A DNA stretch of 64,000 bases, taken from NCBI GenBank assembly GCA_040386075.1, contig JAZKGE010000015.1, forward strand, positions 1-64,000, read 5' to 3'. Numbering within the stretch: position 1 is the first letter of the stretch; every line of letters starts with the position of its first letter. Positions 1 to 7,974 of this stretch are shown one piece after another. This DNA comes from UBA4416 sp040386075 (lineage in GTDB: Bacteria; Bacteroidota; Bacteroidia; B-17B0; Aurantibacillaceae). The translations under genes were made by a program, and so were the position numbers. Below the pieces are notes generated by a model. It ran no database searches and was not told where the DNA came from. It saw nothing but the letters and a program-made list of their open reading frames with translations.

Positions 1-891
1 CGCATCAACAGCACTTTAACGCGTGAGATCATCAAACTTCAAAAAAATGTGGATGATACTTACAAGAACGAAAGTAACTACCGCATTAAAATACAAAAGC
101 TGGAAGATTATCGTGAAAAGCGCGATACCATTATTGATTTTATCCGTCAAACAACAGCCATTGTTGATGAAACCCGATCTTTGTTCAATATCACCAACGA
201 TAGTGAATTATTCGGAATAGTATCTTCGTTAAAAGTAAGTTTAATTGAAAACCTGGATTTCTTGATTGAGATACAAACCGATATTACGGATTTCATTAAC
301 AAGATACAGTACCAGCTGGATGTTTATAAAAAAGCCCAGCGTTTAAAAGAAGTAAAAGATCACGGTACGCTTCATTTCAAAACAAATTTCAGAGAGATCG
401 TATCTAACATAAATACGCTTAAGCATAACGGGCACAAAACGCCTAAAACCAAGATCCCTATTGACTTTTTATATAGCGATGATGGGCATGTGTTATGTAA
501 ACGTATTGCTGAGAAGTATAAAATTACCCGTTTAATGGTTCGTGGATTGGCAGATAAAATGGCCGGCAACTTCAAGGATCAGGGATTAGTTCAGCAAATT
601 AAATTAGATACCGAAAAATTAGTTGAACGTTTTTTAACTCAAACAAAACTAAACCTATTTGAATATCTGATCGAATACAAATTCCCGAAAGCGATTGGAG
701 TAGTAACATTTGAAGAACGTTTATCACTATTTGTTGAGATCGCAATGGAATATCAAAACCTATTAGATTTTAAATACCGTTTACAATACCACGATTATAT
801 TGAAGATAAAACTGAATTAAAAAAACGATTAGGATATACTTTGATCTTACCGTTAAAGGAAAAAGCAAAAAAAGAAAAGGCAGTTAAATAG
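1..891 (+). CDS. MksF/JetA-like kleisin subunit of an SMC-like complex (5' end outside window)
   Basis: The reading frame is open from the first base, so the gene starts upstream and only the C-terminal 296 residues or so are visible. The protein is highly charged and predicted largely helical, with heptad-like stretches in the first half and a lysine-rich tail; no enzyme motif is seen. The call rests on position: a helical protein followed by a winged-helix-like MksE-size protein and then a large SMC-like ATPase reproduces the JetA-JetB-JetC (MksF-MksE-MksB) order. In those families the protein is the kleisin that bridges the two ATPase heads. The fragment itself was not recognised by sequence alone. 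Stop at 889-891, 63 bp before the next start. Confidence 0.6.
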   Translation, partial: RINSTLTREIIKLQKNVDDTYKNESNYRIKIQKLEDYREKRDTIIDFIRQTTAIVDETRSLFNITNDSELFGIVSSLKVSLIENLDFLIEIQTDITDFINKIQYQLDVYKKAQRLKEVKDHGTLHFKTNFREIVSNINTLKHNGHKTPKTKIPIDFLYSDDGHVLCKRIAEKYKITRLMVRGLADKMAGNFKDQGLVQQIKLDTEKLVERFLTQTKLNLFEYLIEYKFPKAIGVVTFEERLSLFVEIAMEYQNLLDFKYRLQYHDYIEDKTELKKRLGYTLILPLKEKAKKEKAVK

Positions 892-914
892 AAATTAAAA
901 TAATTCCCGATTAG

Positions 915-939
915 CTTGTCAGTTCGAGCGAAGTCGAGA
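915..939. repeat. Interspersed repeat unit (TTCGAGCGAAGTCGAGA type)
   Basis: The spacer between the mksF-like and mksE-like genes carries a stretch of the GTCAGTTCGAGCGAAGTCGA kind, with the internal inverted repeat TCGA...TCGA. Short intergenic elements of this look recur in Bacteroidota genomes, and a related form lies at 58899-58920. The TTG at 916 inside the repeat opens the reading frame of the next gene but is an unlikely start. Confidence 0.55.
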
Positions 940-954
940 ACAAATAGAAATACA

Positions 955-1563
955 ATGGAAGAAACAACCAGTTTTAATTTACCAAAACAAACACATGATA
1001 TATTTGCTGTAATGGCCCGTGGCGCTTTTATATCAAGCAATGGAAGTAGAGATGGAATGAACCGTTTGTATGACGTGATCAACAACCCTGATAATTTTGA
1101 CAGATTACAGGCCTATTTTAATGTGATCCGTTACAATATTGAGCGCGGAAATAATTTTTTCTATTTCTCAAAATTAAGTGAACCAAACAGTGAGCTCGAA
1201 AAGAAATTAGAACGTTTTGAACGTTATATCGACATCATTGATCTGTTTGCCAGTATGGATAACAAGATCGGTATCGGTAGCCGTTTCCGTCCGAGTGAAA
1301 TTGCCGAAGAATGTAATGCCAATGTTCGTTTGAAACAAAAACTTCAAAAGATCCCATTGTACCGCTCAGAAACATTACACAATAAAGTACGTGAGATCTG
1401 TGATTTGATGAGCCGTGATTCGTTTTTGGAACTGGAAGATGAAAAATCAGAATCCTATAAAGTATTGGATTCTTACAATTATTTATTGGATGTTATTAAT
1501 TCGGTAGCCATTTATGAAGAAAGCGGTTCCGGCGATGATACTCAGGGAATAATTTATAACTAA
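955..1563 (+). CDS. MksE/JetB-like accessory subunit of the SMC-like complex
   Basis: A 202-residue soluble protein. MksE/JetB proteins are winged-helix dimers that bind the kleisin and control DNA loading by the SMC ATPase. The central part has the pattern expected of this group: an aromatic/hydrophobic helix with a G-x-F-I segment near residue 20, and an N-x-FFYFS segment near residue 70. The C-terminus is acidic and disordered-looking. The ATG at 955 is chosen over the in-frame TTG at 916 because the latter lies in an interspersed repeat and adds a basic, non-family-like leader. It follows the kleisin-like gene by 63 bp and is 10 bp before the secreted protein gene, so one transcript is likely. 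Confidence 0.62.
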   Translation: MEETTSFNLPKQTHDIFAVMARGAFISSNGSRDGMNRLYDVINNPDNFDRLQAYFNVIRYNIERGNNFFYFSKLSEPNSELEKKLERFERYIDIIDLFASMDNKIGIGSRFRPSEIAEECNANVRLKQKLQKIPLYRSETLHNKVREICDLMSRDSFLELEDEKSESYKVLDSYNYLLDVINSVAIYEESGSGDDTQGIIYN

Positions 1564-1573
1564 ACTAAAACAC

Positions 1574-2569
1574 ATGAAAGCATCACTTTTTTTATTAATG
1601 GTCGTATTTAGTACAGGCGTTTTTGCCCAGGCTAAATATTCAACAGTTCCGGCTGATTTTATTTCATATCATGAAAATATTTCGGCTGCTGAACGTATGT
1701 ACAAAAATGATTCTTTATTGCAGGCCTATGCAAAGTACGACATTGCTATTGCCAATTATAAAGGTACGGTTAACCCGGGCCATTATTTCAGAGCTGCATT
1801 ATGTGCAATAAAAATAAAAGAAGAATTCAAGGCGCTTCATTTTCTTGAAAAGGCTATTCTTAACGGGTATGAAGTTGATAGTGCTAAGAAAGATGATGTA
1901 GCTTTCTACAATCAAAACACAAAAAAGGAGTATTCAACCAACATTACAAAATGGGAAGAGGCGAGAGACAATTCCAAAAATTTTGATTGGGCTAATGAAT
2001 TATATGCCATCAATGATGCCAATAAAAAATACGCCGCAGTAAAATATACGTCAGCTATTGAGTATTGCACAAGTTGTATGAAAAATAAGACCTGCAGTAA
2101 AACATCTCAGGATTATGTTTCAAAATACAGAACGGTAAAAGAAAAAATGAAAGCAGATTCGATCACCGCGGCTGCTTTACTGATCAAGATCCAGCAAAAT
2201 GGATTTCCCTCCATGAAACTCTTAAGTAAAGAGGCTTGCGCTATTGCCCGTAATATTTTACTGAATTATGATGCTGATAGGAGTAATGAAAAATTGGATG
2301 GTATGCTTTACAGAGCAATGATGGATGGGAATATCTCCCCTGAATTTTATGCAACGGTAGTAGACAGAAGGAATCTAATGAGCGGACAAATGCCGGAGTT
2401 TTATCAGCCACTTACAGGGTATGAAAAATCGATCGGCAAGGAAATAACCGCAGCCAATAAAAAACGTAACTCTATAGGATTATACCCAATTAAATTAGTT
2501 AGTGGCACAGCGCCAAAAAAAGATCCTAATGCTGCTAAAACAGCAGAAAAAGGATTGTATGACTATTAA
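1574..2569 (+). CDS. Secreted TPR-like protein of unknown function, embedded in the SMC operon
   Basis: A 331-residue protein with a clear N-terminal signal peptide (MKASLFLLMVVF... ending in FAQ near residue 19), so it should act in the periplasm or outer envelope. Residues 30-110 resemble a degenerate TPR pair (alanine/tyrosine-rich helices). A CTSCMKNKTC segment near residue 165 has three closely spaced cysteines, which could form disulfides or bind a metal. The C-terminal third is helical and basic. The gene starts 10 bp after the mksE-like stop and ends 45 bp before the SMC-like ATPase, in the same direction. An exported protein between subunits of a cytoplasmic DNA-loop-extruding complex is unexpected. 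No family was recognised. Confidence 0.75.
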   Translation: MKASLFLLMVVFSTGVFAQAKYSTVPADFISYHENISAAERMYKNDSLLQAYAKYDIAIANYKGTVNPGHYFRAALCAIKIKEEFKALHFLEKAILNGYEVDSAKKDDVAFYNQNTKKEYSTNITKWEEARDNSKNFDWANELYAINDANKKYAAVKYTSAIEYCTSCMKNKTCSKTSQDYVSKYRTVKEKMKADSITAAALLIKIQQNGFPSMKLLSKEACAIARNILLNYDADRSNEKLDGMLYRAMMDGNISPEFYATVVDRRNLMSGQMPEFYQPLTGYEKSIGKEITAANKKRNSIGLYPIKLVSGTAPKKDPNAAKTAEKGLYDY

Positions 2570-2614
2570 CAGACAGGAAGAACAAGGATAGAATTAAACA
2601 GACAGAATAAATAC

Positions 2615-5600
2615 ATGGAAAATAATTGCAGAATATTAAACAGGATTGTACAGATCAATATTGCTAACGTAAAGTATACAGACTTGGAGTTAAGTGGTAA
2701 TACCTGTTTTGTTGGAACCAATAACTTCGGAAAAACATCACTACAACGTGCTATTTTATTTTTTTATAGCGCTAATACAAGAGGATTAGGTATTTCGGCG
2801 TCACAAAAATCGTTCGAAGAACATTACTTTAAATATGAGAACTCTTATTTGATCTATGAGATCCAAACAGAAGTGAAACCATTTTTTGTGATCATCTATC
2901 GCCACAATAAATTGGTGTTCCGTTTTGTTGATGCGGAGTATAGCCCTGATTATTTTTTCAACGAGAACGATGAAGCCCTGAAGATCAAAGAAGTAATTGC
3001 GGGTTTTGATAAACGTGGTATCTTTATTTCTCAGCAAATTGATACATTTGAGCGCTACCGTAATATTATTTACGGAACAGAAACGGATAAGCAATTATCT
3101 AAATTCTACATCCTTAAGGGTAACGAGAAGTATCAGAATATTCCTAAATCTATTACCAACGTATTCTTAAGTTCAAAGAGCAGTATCGATAGCCGGTTTA
3201 TTAAAGATTTTATCGCCAACTCATTAACTACAGAAAGTAGTAGTATTAAATTGGAGCAGGTCGATCGTCAACTACGACAGTTCAACGAAAAATATACAGA
3301 TATTGAAACGTATCTGAAAAAGGAATCTCAACAACTAATTGAGTTCATTGATAAAAAATATGACCAGGTGCACATGCTGAAAGGCGCGCAAATGGAAATG
3401 GCTGATAAATTAGGTAGTAGCTTACGTTATGCTGAAACGCAGAACGAAGCCGTTATTAAAGCATCTCAGGAAAAACAGGAAGAGCTTGATAAATTAACAG
3501 AAGCCAACGAAGAGCAAAAAACAATACTGGAAGAAAAGCAAAAAGATGTTCGTGAGGAGATCGGTTATTATGACAGAACAATTCGTGAAGCCAATAAAAA
3601 ATTAAAAGAATATAAAGAAAAGAACATTGAAGAAGCTGTTGAGAAAAATTCTGAGCGCGAGAAGTTGCAGGTTGATTATAACATTGCACGCCGTGAGTAC
3701 GAATCCTTAACATCAAATGTTCAAAGCATCGAAATGAAGTATTCATCTTTGATCGAGCAATTAAGAAATGATAAAACAGCTTACATCAATAAAATTAACT
3801 CACGCACCAGCGAGATCTTCAACCATTACAATGAGTTGCAGTTATTGCAAAAAAACGAGTTCAATAAAAAAGATGCTGAATTTAAGAACAAACGTGAAGA
3901 AGCTTTAACAGAGCTGAACGCCGAAGTTACTGCAAAACAAATTGAGTATAACGAGTTAAAAGCAGAAGAAAAGGTAATTCGCAATACCCGTTTTTATGAA
4001 ACGGAAATCAAGGCGCAGGAGACTGAGTTAGCTGATCTGAGAGCGATCAATTACAAGAACAAATCTGAATTAGCCATTAAAACCAATTTGGTTCAAACAA
4101 ACCAAAAAGAGTGGGAAAATTTAGAGACAAAATTAAAATTGTCTTTATCTAACCAGATCCAAAAAACCAATAATGAAATCATCCGCGTAAAAACGGAGAT
4201 AAAAACCATCGAAGAAAAATTAAATGTTCAGCACGATGCCTTGTATGGTTATTTAGAGAAAAATGTAAAAGACTGGCATAATACCATTGGAAAGGTTGTA
4301 AATGAGGATCTGTTATTCCGTTCCGACCTTAGCCCTTCGTTAACAGATAATAAAGACATATCCTTATATGGTATTTCTTTAAAACTAGATGAGGTGCCTG
4401 TTGTATCTAAGTCTATTGAGCAATATCAATTTGAGAAGAATGAACGTTTAGCTATTATCCGTGATTTGGAAGAGTCAATGACTCAGTTCCAGACTGCCAA
4501 CAACGAAGAAAAAATGTTGGCGGCTGATAAATTTGGCAAACAGCTGGGCGAATTAAAAGAAGATCTGAAAGTATTAACCTATTCTTTGGAATTAGCCGAA
4601 AAGCGTGAAAAGAAATTGATACTTGAGCTTGAAGACTGGAAACAACGTGCAAGTACTGAGATCGAAGAATCATTAACGGGTAATCGTCAAAAAATTAATA
4701 TTCTTGAAGAAGAATTAGCGATCTTAAATAAAAAGAAAAATAATTTATTAAATGACTTCAATACCCAGTTTGATAAATTAAAAGCCTTTAATGATGAGCG
4801 TTTGGCTGATCTGAAATTGAGACAGGAAACTGAGATCAGTGAACTGGAGGTTGAGAAAAAAAATCAGGTTAAGGAGTACGAAGAAAAGGAAACATCGTTA
4901 AGCGCTGAAAAAGAAACAAACTTTAAAGCAAAAGGAGTAGATAGTAAAGAGATCAAAAAAATTGATACACGTATCAAAGAATTACAGGAAGCATTAAAAG
5001 AGATCGATCAATACTCACAAATTGTAAGCGATTACTTAAAAGATAAACGTGAGATCTTTGATAAATTACCTGATCTGGTTCAGAAGAAAGAAGAGTATGT
5101 GAAATCGGCTAATGATCTGAGCGCAGAGATAGAGGAAGCAGCTCGTAAGTTCAATATCAAACGTATGGAGTTGAATAAGCAAAAGCGTGCTTTTGAAGAA
5201 GAGTTGATCGAATTTAATAATGGGATCAATTATTTCACGAAAAATTTCCGTGAAACGCCAGTGTTCAACAAGTATGCTGATATTATTGAGCGCGCTGAAC
5301 CTAAGAAAACAAATTACAGTGTAATGGATCTGTGTACACAGCTCCTTAAAAACGATTCGCATTTTAACGAAGAGTACACAGCTTTCCAACGTTATGTGAA
5401 CGAGTTTGCTGGTAAATTCAGATTAGAGAATCACTTTAACTTTATCATCCGTAACGATGCTACACAGGGTGAGTACGAACGTTTTGCTCAAAACTTACGT
5501 TCTTTCATCAACGAAGCAAAAATTGAATTATCAATTGCTGAAACAGCTACCCAAATTGGTTTGGTAACAGATAGTATTGCTACTAAAGTTAGAGAACTGA

Positions 5601-6301
5601 GCGGACAAAAAGATAAGATCCAGCATATCATTACATTGATCGCTGAGGATTTCAAAAAAGCGGAGTTCGAAGAATCCAAATTAATTGAGTTCATTAAAAT
5701 TCGTTTAGAGGATTCTGACAATAAGGTTTATAAATTATTGAAACGTATCCAGGAATTCCGTGAAGAGAATGGCTTGGTATATAACGAAGGATTATTCAAT
5801 ACAGATTTCGCAACACATAAAAACCGTGAGATCAGTAACCGTGCCGTTAAATTACTGGATCAGTTGCGCACTGCTATTAAAGAGCAGGAACAGGAAGAAA
5901 TTCGTTTACAGGATCTGTTCGAATTGAAATTTAATATTAAAGAAGGTTTAAATGAAACAGGCTGGACACATAAAATTGATAGTATTGGTAGTACAGGAAC
6001 AGATATCCTTGTAAAAGCAATTATCTATATTACCTTATTACACGTATTCATTAAAGAATCATCACATCGTGGTAGTACAGATTTCAAAGTACATTGTATC
6101 ATTGATGAGGTAGGCCAGATCTCGGCACATTACCTGCGTGAGTTATTACGTTTTGCGAAGAACAGAAATATTATGATGATCAACGGTTTACCAAACAAAT
6201 CGGGATTGGAAGCGCATTACAAATTTACGTACCAGTTCAGAAGAGAAGAGAACAACAACGTTCGTATCTTCCCAAGTATTGTAACGGAAGTTGAAGCTTA
6301 A
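2615..6301 (+). CDS. MksB/JetC-like SMC-family ATPase
   Basis: A 1228-residue SMC-like ATPase. The N-terminal head has a Walker A motif GTNNFGKTS (residues 34-42). The C-terminal head has a signature-like IGSTGTDI (about 1124-1131) and a Walker B segment CIIDEVG with D1164 and catalytic-type E1165. Between them lie two long Glu/Lys-rich coiled-coil arms (about 230-540 and 620-1050) around a non-coiled hinge-like section near 545-600. This is the architecture of MukB/MksB/JetC rather than RecN or SbcC, because there are no zinc-hook cysteines in the middle. It would extrude or entrap DNA with the two upstream subunits. A hairpin terminator follows the stop. JetC proteins work with a JetD nuclease in Wadjet; none is encoded downstream. 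Confidence 0.82.
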   Translation: MENNCRILNRIVQINIANVKYTDLELSGNTCFVGTNNFGKTSLQRAILFFYSANTRGLGISASQKSFEEHYFKYENSYLIYEIQTEVKPFFVIIYRHNKLVFRFVDAEYSPDYFFNENDEALKIKEVIAGFDKRGIFISQQIDTFERYRNIIYGTETDKQLSKFYILKGNEKYQNIPKSITNVFLSSKSSIDSRFIKDFIANSLTTESSSIKLEQVDRQLRQFNEKYTDIETYLKKESQQLIEFIDKKYDQVHMLKGAQMEMADKLGSSLRYAETQNEAVIKASQEKQEELDKLTEANEEQKTILEEKQKDVREEIGYYDRTIREANKKLKEYKEKNIEEAVEKNSEREKLQVDYNIARREYESLTSNVQSIEMKYSSLIEQLRNDKTAYINKINSRTSEIFNHYNELQLLQKNEFNKKDAEFKNKREEALTELNAEVTAKQIEYNELKAEEKVIRNTRFYETEIKAQETELADLRAINYKNKSELAIKTNLVQTNQKEWENLETKLKLSLSNQIQKTNNEIIRVKTEIKTIEEKLNVQHDALYGYLEKNVKDWHNTIGKVVNEDLLFRSDLSPSLTDNKDISLYGISLKLDEVPVVSKSIEQYQFEKNERLAIIRDLEESMTQFQTANNEEKMLAADKFGKQLGELKEDLKVLTYSLELAEKREKKLILELEDWKQRASTEIEESLTGNRQKINILEEELAILNKKKNNLLNDFNTQFDKLKAFNDERLADLKLRQETEISELEVEKKNQVKEYEEKETSLSAEKETNFKAKGVDSKEIKKIDTRIKELQEALKEIDQYSQIVSDYLKDKREIFDKLPDLVQKKEEYVKSANDLSAEIEEAARKFNIKRMELNKQKRAFEEELIEFNNGINYFTKNFRETPVFNKYADIIERAEPKKTNYSVMDLCTQLLKNDSHFNEEYTAFQRYVNEFAGKFRLENHFNFIIRNDATQGEYERFAQNLRSFINEAKIELSIAETATQIGLVTDSIATKVRELSGQKDKIQHIITLIAEDFKKAEFEESKLIEFIKIRLEDSDNKVYKLLKRIQEFREENGLVYNEGLFNTDFATHKNREISNRAVKLLDQLRTAIKEQEQEEIRLQDLFELKFNIKEGLNETGWTHKIDSIGSTGTDILVKAIIYITLLHVFIKESSHRGSTDFKVHCIIDEVGQISAHYLRELLRFAKNRNIMMINGLPNKSGLEAHYKFTYQFRREENNNVRIFPSIVTEVEA

Positions 6302-6316
6302 TAAATAATTTGATTT

Positions 6317-6354
6317 AACACCTGCCAGGTTTTTAAAACCAGACAGGTGTTTTT
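6317..6354 (+). terminator. Rho-independent terminator of the SMC operon
   Basis: The 8-bp arms AACACCTG and CAGGTGTT enclose a spacer that can itself fold (GGTTTT/AAAACC). A T-rich run follows on the plus strand. It lies 15 bp after the ATPase stop and touches the 3' end of the convergent ORF6N gene. Confidence 0.75.
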
Positions 6355-6898
6355 ATTTTCCGGAAGTCTTATAACCAATTTGTGTTCTTGGTTTCTCATT
6401 CTCTTTTTTATCAAGTAGTTCATCCAAATATTGAAAAACGACTTCAATATTCTTAGCATTATTATCTGTTTTCTTTCTCAATTCTTCAATTCCTAAACGT
6501 AATTCGGTATTATCACTTAGCATTTGGCGTATTCGTGTGAAAATACGTATGATCTGAATGTTAACAGAAATAGCCTTTTCGCTATTAAGCACACTTGAAA
6601 GCATGGCTACGCCTTGTTCTGTAAATACCATGGGCGTATAACGCACGCCACCTCTACCAATCTTTGAGGTGCCAATTTGGCACCTCAAAGATTCAAACTC
6701 CGGTTCAGTTAATTCAAACATGAAATCTTCAGGAAACCTAACTGTATTTCTAGTCACCTGTCTTTTTAGTTGTTTGGTTTCAACTCCATACAATTCTGCT
6801 AAATCCCTATCTAGCATCACTTTTTGGTTTCTGATAACATAGATCTTATTCATAACTAATTCGTCAGGAATCTGTAATAATTCGACTCTCTTCATCAT
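6353..6898 (-). CDS. ORF6N domain protein
   Basis: A 181-residue protein with an N-terminal ORF6N domain, a DNA-binding module first known from phage and viral KilA-like proteins. The family pattern is clear: IYVIRNQKVMLDRDLAELYGV (written in two parts: IYVIRNQKV at residues 19-27, DRDLAELYGV at 31-40), FPEDFMFEL (about 75-83) and FTEQGVAMLSSVL (about 112-124). A helical, probably coiled tail (130-181) may oligomerise. Such genes are common as single accessory genes in Bacteroidota, often beside mobile or defence loci; the role is unproven. A perfect 35-bp palindrome sits within the coding region. The start could be either of two adjacent ATGs (6898 or 6895). Confidence 0.88.
   Translation of the reverse strand: MMKRVELLQIPDELVMNKIYVIRNQKVMLDRDLAELYGVETKQLKRQVTRNTVRFPEDFMFELTEPEFESLRCQIGTSKIGRGGVRYTPMVFTEQGVAMLSSVLNSEKAISVNIQIIRIFTRIRQMLSDNTELRLGIEELRKKTDNNAKNIEVVFQYLDELLDKKENEKPRTQIGYKTSGK
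6659..6693. repeat. Perfect 35-bp palindrome inside the ORF6N gene
   Basis: AATCTTTGAGGTGCCAA is followed after one central T by its exact reverse complement, giving 17-bp arms. It encodes the variable-looking linker (residues 69-80, around LRCQIGTSKIG) between the FEL and FTEQG motifs of the ORF6N domain. On RNA it would form a very stable hairpin within the message. Confidence 0.95.
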
Positions 6899-6999
6899 AA
6901 TATTATATGAATCAAAATTGAGAATTATTTTAATTGGTATTTGCTATGGATTGTAGCATTTTAATTGGAGATCAAAATTTGTGGACGCCAATTAAATCT

Positions 7000-7087
7000 C
7001 GTCATTTCGAACGGAGTGAAGCAATCTCCTACAATACTTAACTATGTTTGAGGTTGCTTCTCCGCCGGCTAGCGGATCGCAATGACG
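7000..7087. repeat. Interspersed imperfect inverted-repeat element
   Basis: The element begins CGTCATTTCGAACGGAGTGAA and ends ATCGCAATGACGAT. Outer arms CGTCATT/AATGACG and inner arms GAAGCAATCTC/GAGGTTGCTTC pair with few mismatches. This is the look of the GTCATT...AATGAC intergenic elements scattered through many Bacteroidota genomes. It lies between the ORF6N gene and the TSUP permease gene and has no coding capacity. The remainder of the 6899-7088 spacer shows nothing recognisable. Confidence 0.7.
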
Positions 7088-7088
7088 A

Positions 7089-7889
7089 TCAAAAATAAAC
7101 ACTCAACACATCGTATCCGTATTTCAGGATCATAAGACTAACGATCACAAGGAAAATAATACGTACAAATCCGTTACCATTTTTAAGCGCCAAATGACTT
7201 CCAATAAAACTGCCAATGATGTTGAATACAGCCATCAAAATTGCTAAATGCAAAATGTAATTTCCTTCTTTAATAAAGACAATAAGCGCAGAGATATTAG
7301 TGACACAATTCACTACTTTAGCATAGGCTGACGCTTTTACAAATTCAAAACCTAAAACAACCACAAAACCAAGCACAAAAAAACTTCCTGTTCCCGGACC
7401 GAAAAAGCCATCATAGAATCCAACAACCAAACCAATACATGAACCAAGTAACATTTGTTTGGTAACAGATAGATCTTTACTCTCAACCGCACCTAAATTC
7501 TTTTTTACAAAAGTAAAAATGGCAATGACTATGAGTATGATCAAAATAACCGGTTTTAAAGTATTGCTGTCGATCTGGTTTATTAAACGTGCACCCAGAA
7601 ATGAAGAAATAAAACAACTAAGCGCTATAATAAAAAGCAGTTTGTAGTTGAATGTTATTTGTTTGGCATATTTAAAAGCAGCAATAGATGTTCCAGCCAA
7701 CGCCGCAATTTTATTGGTTCCAAATAAAACAGGTAAAGGCATTTTTGGAAATGTGATCAGCAAAAAAGGAGTTTGGATCAATCCGCCACCGCCAACAACA
7801 GCATCTATGAATCCAGCCGTAAATGCAGCAAGAGCTAACAAAACAATGGTCAATAAACCATAATCATGATATATGTCTGTTAAACTCAC
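7089..7889 (-). CDS. TSUP (TauE/SafE) family membrane permease
   Basis: A 266-residue protein with about eight hydrophobic segments. The first contains AGFIDAVVGGGGLIQTP (residues 25-41), the glycine-rich signature of the TauE/SafE family. A second half-repeat has GFYDGFFGPGTGSFF (about 156-170), as expected for this duplicated fold. Family members export or import sulfur-containing anions such as sulfite or sulfoacetate; the substrate here cannot be told from sequence. The start is a GTG at 7889; the next in-frame methionine is about 50 residues in and would delete the first signature, so GTG is preferred. The gene is monocistronic, bounded by the repeat element and a bidirectional hairpin. 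Confidence 0.88.
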   Translation of the reverse strand: MSLTDIYHDYGLLTIVLLALAAFTAGFIDAVVGGGGLIQTPFLLITFPKMPLPVLFGTNKIAALAGTSIAAFKYAKQITFNYKLLFIIALSCFISSFLGARLINQIDSNTLKPVILIILIVIAIFTFVKKNLGAVESKDLSVTKQMLLGSCIGLVVGFYDGFFGPGTGSFFVLGFVVVLGFEFVKASAYAKVVNCVTNISALIVFIKEGNYILHLAILMAVFNIIGSFIGSHLALKNGNGFVRIIFLVIVSLMILKYGYDVLSVYF

Positions 7890-7925
7890 CGCTGGCTAAG
7901 GTAATTTATAAATTGGAAAAGGCAT

Positions 7926-7959
7926 AAAAAAAGTCCGCTACTTAGTAGCGGACTTTTTT
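7926..7959. terminator. Terminator between ppiD and the TSUP gene
   Basis: A 10-bp perfect stem AGTCCGCTAC/GTAGCGGACT with a TTA loop, flanked by A7 on the left and T6 on the right, so it can work on either strand. It lies 16 bp downstream of the ppiD stop on the minus strand and upstream of the TSUP start, separating the two units. Confidence 0.85.
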
Positions 7960-7974
7960 GTTTTGTGAAGTATT

